DNA of 7,301 nt from an archaeon. GTDB lineage: Archaea; Iainarchaeota; Iainarchaeia; Iainarchaeales; GCA-2688035. A program made the position numbers and the translations under genes. Where the stretch lies: the NCBI GenBank assembly GCA_030616665.1, contig JAUWWX010000043.1, positions 1-7,301 of the forward strand, in the 5' to 3' direction. Positions 5,591 through 7,301 of the stretch are shown one piece after another. Positions within the stretch are counted from its first letter, which is position 1; each line of letters starts with the position of its first letter. Under the pieces are notes generated by a model. The model saw only the letters and a program-made list of their open reading frames with translations. It searched no databases and was not told the DNA's origin.

Positions 5591-5797
5591 TTAACGTGTC
5601 TTTATCTCCTTTGCTTCCCTTTCCGTATTCAAAAGGATTAGGACATCTCCCATTTGGGTATTGCCCTTGCAGTTTCTTCTTTTAACACGGCCCTTTTCCG
5701 GGCCGTCAAGGATTTTGCACAAGACCTGCGTAACTTCACCGTGGACGCCTGTCTTTTTCACAACTTGAACGACTTCTGCTGGAGTCCCCTTTTCCAT
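5591..5797 (-). CDS. rps28e: 30S ribosomal protein S28e
   Basis: This is a small OB-fold protein of the small subunit near the mRNA exit. Its 68 residues match the family length. The signature NTEREA (57-62, usually ETEREA) is near the end, and GVHGEVTQVLCKILDGPEKG (17-36) plus MGDVLILL match the barrel strands. It starts at ATG 5797, 14 nt after the rpl7ae stop. The ribosome-binding site is an unusual run of six G (5811-5806), 8 nt before the ATG. It is the second gene of the operon. Confidence 0.96.
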   Translation of the reverse strand: MEKGTPAEVVQVVKKTGVHGEVTQVLCKILDGPEKGRVKRRNCKGNTQMGDVLILLNTEREAKEIKTR

Positions 5798-5811
5798 TTA
5801 GTTAACCCCCC

Positions 5812-6177
5812 TTACTTTGCCAGCTCAGAAAGCTTTTTGGCAATTTCCTGCAGCTCTTTCTTTGCTTCGCCCTCGTCAACGATTGCCACAGCAGCAGTGT
5901 TTACCGAAATGCCTGCTTTCTCACCGAGTTGCTTTTTGGTTTTCACAACAGAGCATGGAATATTTTTCTCCTTGCACAGCAAAGGCAAGTGCATCACGAC
6001 TTCAGGAGGGCTAACATCCTGCGCAATCAGCACAAGCTTCGCTACGCCCCTCTCAACTGCCTTTGTTACCTCATTTACCCCAATTCTTATCTTTCCCTTG
6101 CCTTTTGCCTTTCCGACAAGGTCAAGCTGCTCAACCATCAGTTTCTCAGGAACCTCAAATTTGACTAATCCAGCCAT
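5812..6177 (-). CDS. rpl7ae: 50S ribosomal protein L7Ae (K-turn binding)
   Basis: L7Ae binds kink-turn RNA in 23S rRNA, in box C/D and H/ACA guide RNPs, and in archaeal RNase P. Its 121 residues are the normal length. The RNA-binding stretch GVNEVTKAVERG (33-44) holds the Asn-Glu and Lys that contact the tandem G-A pairs. AQDVSPPEVVMHLPLLCKE (52-70) and IPCSV follow as in the family, and the LG/AGI segment (84-90) supplies the loop that contacts the flipped bases. It is the first gene of the operon. The start at 6177 is supported by GAGGAGGTG at 6195-6187. Its leader contains a K-turn-like fold overlapping that site, so the protein may repress its own translation. Confidence 0.98.
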   Translation of the reverse strand: MAGLVKFEVPEKLMVEQLDLVGKAKGKGKIRIGVNEVTKAVERGVAKLVLIAQDVSPPEVVMHLPLLCKEKNIPCSVVKTKKQLGEKAGISVNTAAVAIVDEGEAKKELQEIAKKLSELAK

Positions 6178-6232
6178 TTTCTGCTACACCTCCTCAGCCG
6201 CAAAAAGCGGCTTCATTTTCATCGGCAGAAAA
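6177..6232 (-). promoter_or_regulatory. K-turn-like structured leader of rpl7ae, probable L7Ae autoregulatory site
   Basis: On the minus strand an outer 8-bp stem pairs TTTTCTGC (6232-6225) with GCAGAAAA (6184-6177, including the A of the start codon). Inside is a perfect 6-bp hairpin, AGCCGC (6212-6207) / GCGGCT (6201-6196), with a TTTTT loop. Directly flanking this hairpin are AATGA on the 5' side (6217-6213) and GA on the 3' side (6195-6194). This can form the tandem G-A/A-G pairs with a 3-nt AAU bulge seen in K-turns such as that of U4 snRNA. The GA on the 3' side is the beginning of the ribosome-binding site GAGGAGGTG (6195-6187). The second (C) helix next to the bulge is not canonical, so it is K-turn-like rather than a perfect match. 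Confidence 0.55.
6187..6195 (-). promoter_or_regulatory. Shine-Dalgarno of rpl7ae
   Basis: GAGGAGGTG lies 9 nt before the ATG. It is the strongest ribosome-binding site of the operon and forms the 3' side of the K-turn-like internal loop. Confidence 0.85.
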
Positions 6233-6268
6233 AAGAATTTTTCCCTAAAACAACTGCCTCTGGGAATG

Positions 6269-6276
6269 TTTAAAAA
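6269..6276 (-). promoter_or_regulatory. Candidate TATA box for the ribosomal operon
   Basis: TTTTTAAA on the minus strand. Transcription starting about 25 nt downstream (near 6247) would give a leader of about 70 nt containing the whole K-turn-like fold. The start site is inferred, not visible. Confidence 0.4.
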
Positions 6277-6296
6277 GGTAATTAGGGGGGTAAAAA

Positions 6297-6310
6297 CAAA
6301 GGAATTAATA
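6297..6310 (+). promoter_or_regulatory. Candidate BRE/TATA for the methyltransferase gene
   Basis: A BRE-like CAAAGG (6297-6302) is followed by AATTAATA (6303-6310), centred about 29 nt before the ATG at 6336. That is the spacing of leaderless archaeal promoters, and it agrees with the absence of a Shine-Dalgarno sequence before this gene. Confidence 0.45.
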
Positions 6311-6335
6311 CCTCTTAAAGCAACTAATATTCAAC

Positions 6336-6962
6336 ATGCCTAGAGTAAAATCGAAAAAGGCAGGGCAGACAAAATCAACCACAATCCTTGACCTGGGTTC
6401 AGGAAAAGTGCCTATGTGGCTTGCTAGCATTGCCAGAAGGCATCCACTACGCAGATTTGAAGCTGTTGACCCCAAAATGACGAAGTCAGCAAAAGGCTTT
6501 GCAGAAAACCTGCACAGGATAACAAACGATGCTTTTAAGCGATTGAAGAAATCTCCAAGCAAAAGCGTAGCAGTTATAACGATGAATTTTTCTGAGTGTG
6601 ATATCTTTTATGAAAGAGCTTTAAGTGGTATGAAAGGGGTAAAAAAAGCAACGGCAATATTAGAAAAGGGCTCAAAGGCACCTGATGATCTATTGGAAAT
6701 TTTTGCAAAGACCATGGAAGGGTTTAATGTCTTTCCGCCAGAGTTTTTAAAAGAAGTAAAAAGAGTGCTAAAACCAAATGGCGCTTTTGTTGTTGTAACA
6801 AGCAACCTTTTAGCAGAAGCTCACATGCCACACCTTTCCAAGCACTTCGATGTAAAAACAATAAAACTGCCAAAAGAAAAGGTCATGCGAAGCGGCACAA
6901 AAGCAATGAAAAGGCTAGTTGGGAAAGGCCTGAGCTTGGTAAAAATAGTTTGCAAGGTTTAA
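6336..6962 (+). CDS. Class I SAM-dependent methyltransferase-like protein
   Basis: The 208 residues look like a complete Rossmann-type methyltransferase. Motif I is ILDLGSGKVP (17-26). An acidic residue ends strand 2 (FEAVDP, D45). A possible motif IV strand is SVAVITMNFSE (77-87). The helix and strand FLKEVKRVLKPNGAFVVVTSN (137-157) match the common 'R-x-L-K-P-G-G' region, and the final strand is LSLVKIVCKV. The basic N-terminus MPRVKSKKAG could contact RNA. No specific family or substrate is recognised. It is divergent from the ribosomal operon and shares its promoter region, so an rRNA, tRNA or translation-protein target is possible but inferred. It has no ribosome-binding site and is likely leaderless. 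Being alone on the plus strand, it may be regulated separately. Confidence 0.82.
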   Translation: MPRVKSKKAGQTKSTTILDLGSGKVPMWLASIARRHPLRRFEAVDPKMTKSAKGFAENLHRITNDAFKRLKKSPSKSVAVITMNFSECDIFYERALSGMKGVKKATAILEKGSKAPDDLLEIFAKTMEGFNVFPPEFLKEVKRVLKPNGAFVVVTSNLLAEAHMPHLSKHFDVKTIKLPKEKVMRSGTKAMKRLVGKGLSLVKIVCKV

Positions 6963-6985
6963 GGAGAGTGGAGTATCAAATTACC

Positions 6986-7002
6986 TTTTTTTCCTCTTTT
7001 TT
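6986..7002 (+). terminator. T-run terminator after the methyltransferase gene
   Basis: Runs of seven T (6986-6992) and six T (6997-7002) lie 24-40 nt after the stop, in the style of archaeal oligo-T terminators. No hairpin is needed or seen. Confidence 0.5.
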
Positions 7003-7005
7003 GAC

Positions 7006-7077
7006 TTAAATTCTTTCCTGCTTTACCCTTTTCCATTTCCTGGTGTTTGGGCTTCTTTTCCTTCCAAGTTTTGCCAT
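7006..7077 (-). CDS. Very small basic protein (23 residues), unknown
   Basis: The frame encodes MAKLGRKRSPNTRKWKRVKQERI. Eleven of 23 residues are Lys or Arg, with one Trp. A run of seven G (7090-7084) lies 6 nt before the ATG, like the six-G site before rps28e, and it follows the upstream basic protein by 18 nt, so co-translation is plausible. Size and composition recall the tiny ribosomal protein eL41, but I see no diagnostic motif. It could also be a chance frame in A-rich DNA. No function is assigned. Confidence 0.4.
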   Translation of the reverse strand: MAKLGRKRSPNTRKWKRVKQERI

Positions 7078-7095
7078 AATCAACCCCCCCTTTCC

Positions 7096-7301
7096 TCACT
7101 TGTGTCTTTTCCTTGCCTGCCTTTTCTCACTCCCTTTTCTTCCAATGTATTTGGCTATTCTTATTATTTCTTCACGCATGGGAAAGAGTTCCCTTGTAAA
7201 TCTTCTTGCATAAGTGCCTCTTTCCAATACCATCCTCTTCCGCGCTGCATTAGCTGCTCTGGTTAAAGGTGCAACAGCATACCCCGGAAACTTTTTCTCC
7301 A
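7096..7301 (-). CDS. Basic protein, 3' part only; possible histone-fold-like protein
   Basis: The last 67 codons are visible and the start is beyond the window. The text begins EKKFPGYAVAPLTRAANAAR and ends IIRIAKYIGRKGSEKRQARKRHK. The spacing of APLTRA and IAKYIGRKG resembles the API-x-RI and LARHAGRKT parts of archaeal histones, with a two-residue length difference. A proline in the middle (ELFPMREE) would break the long central helix, and the third helix is replaced by a basic tail. I therefore call it a basic, possibly nucleic-acid-binding protein and hold the histone idea loosely. It is convergent with the methyltransferase gene. Confidence 0.6.
   Translation of the reverse strand, partial: EKKFPGYAVAPLTRAANAARKRMVLERGTYARRFTRELFPMREEIIRIAKYIGRKGSEKRQARKRHK

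Noticed and set aside
1..7301. CRISPR array, insertion sequence or rRNA gene
   Set aside because: No regularly spaced repeats, transposase motifs or rRNA sequence were seen. The only long direct repeat is the 29-bp pair.

Overview
This window is archaeal. It carries the archaeal/eukaryotic-type translation proteins L7Ae, S28e, L24e, S6e, aIF5B and aIF2-gamma, plus the start of RNA polymerase subunit Rpo7 (RpoE'). No gene here points clearly to a lineage. Compact gene packing, lysine-rich protein tails and an unusual dut insertion would suit a small-genome (DPANN-like) or euryarchaeal lineage, but this is inference.

Layout. About 6.2 kb (from 6177 down to 1) is a single minus-strand gene train, read right to left: rpl7ae, rps28e, rpl24e, ndk, dut, infB (aIF5B), rps6e, eif2g, a PIN-domain nuclease, and rpo7 (cut by the window edge). 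Most junctions are tight. Several ribosome-binding sites lie inside the last codons of the gene upstream (infB/rps6e, ndk/dut, eif2g/PIN). Two gaps break the pattern. The rpl24e-ndk gap holds a GC-rich, highly structured 62-nt element between perfect 29-bp direct repeats. The rps6e-eif2g gap is an A-tract with an imperfect repeat and a small hairpin.

On the other side of a 158-bp divergent promoter region is a plus-strand gene (6336-6962) for a class I SAM-dependent methyltransferase-like protein. It has no visible Shine-Dalgarno sequence and looks leaderless. It runs convergently into a minus-strand pair: a 23-residue basic micro-ORF (7006-7077) and the 3' part of a basic protein (7096-7301) that faintly resembles a histone fold.

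How the genes fit together. The operon joins ribosomal proteins with the two initiation GTPases (aIF2-gamma brings initiator tRNA, aIF5B promotes subunit joining), two nucleotide enzymes (Ndk and dUTPase) and an RNA polymerase subunit. It reads as a growth-linked translation and transcription unit. The most interesting signals are a K-turn-like structure in the rpl7ae leader that overlaps the rpl7ae ribosome-binding site, suggesting autoregulation by L7Ae, and the three-way-junction element between rpl24e and ndk, which appears to have split an older overlapping gene junction.
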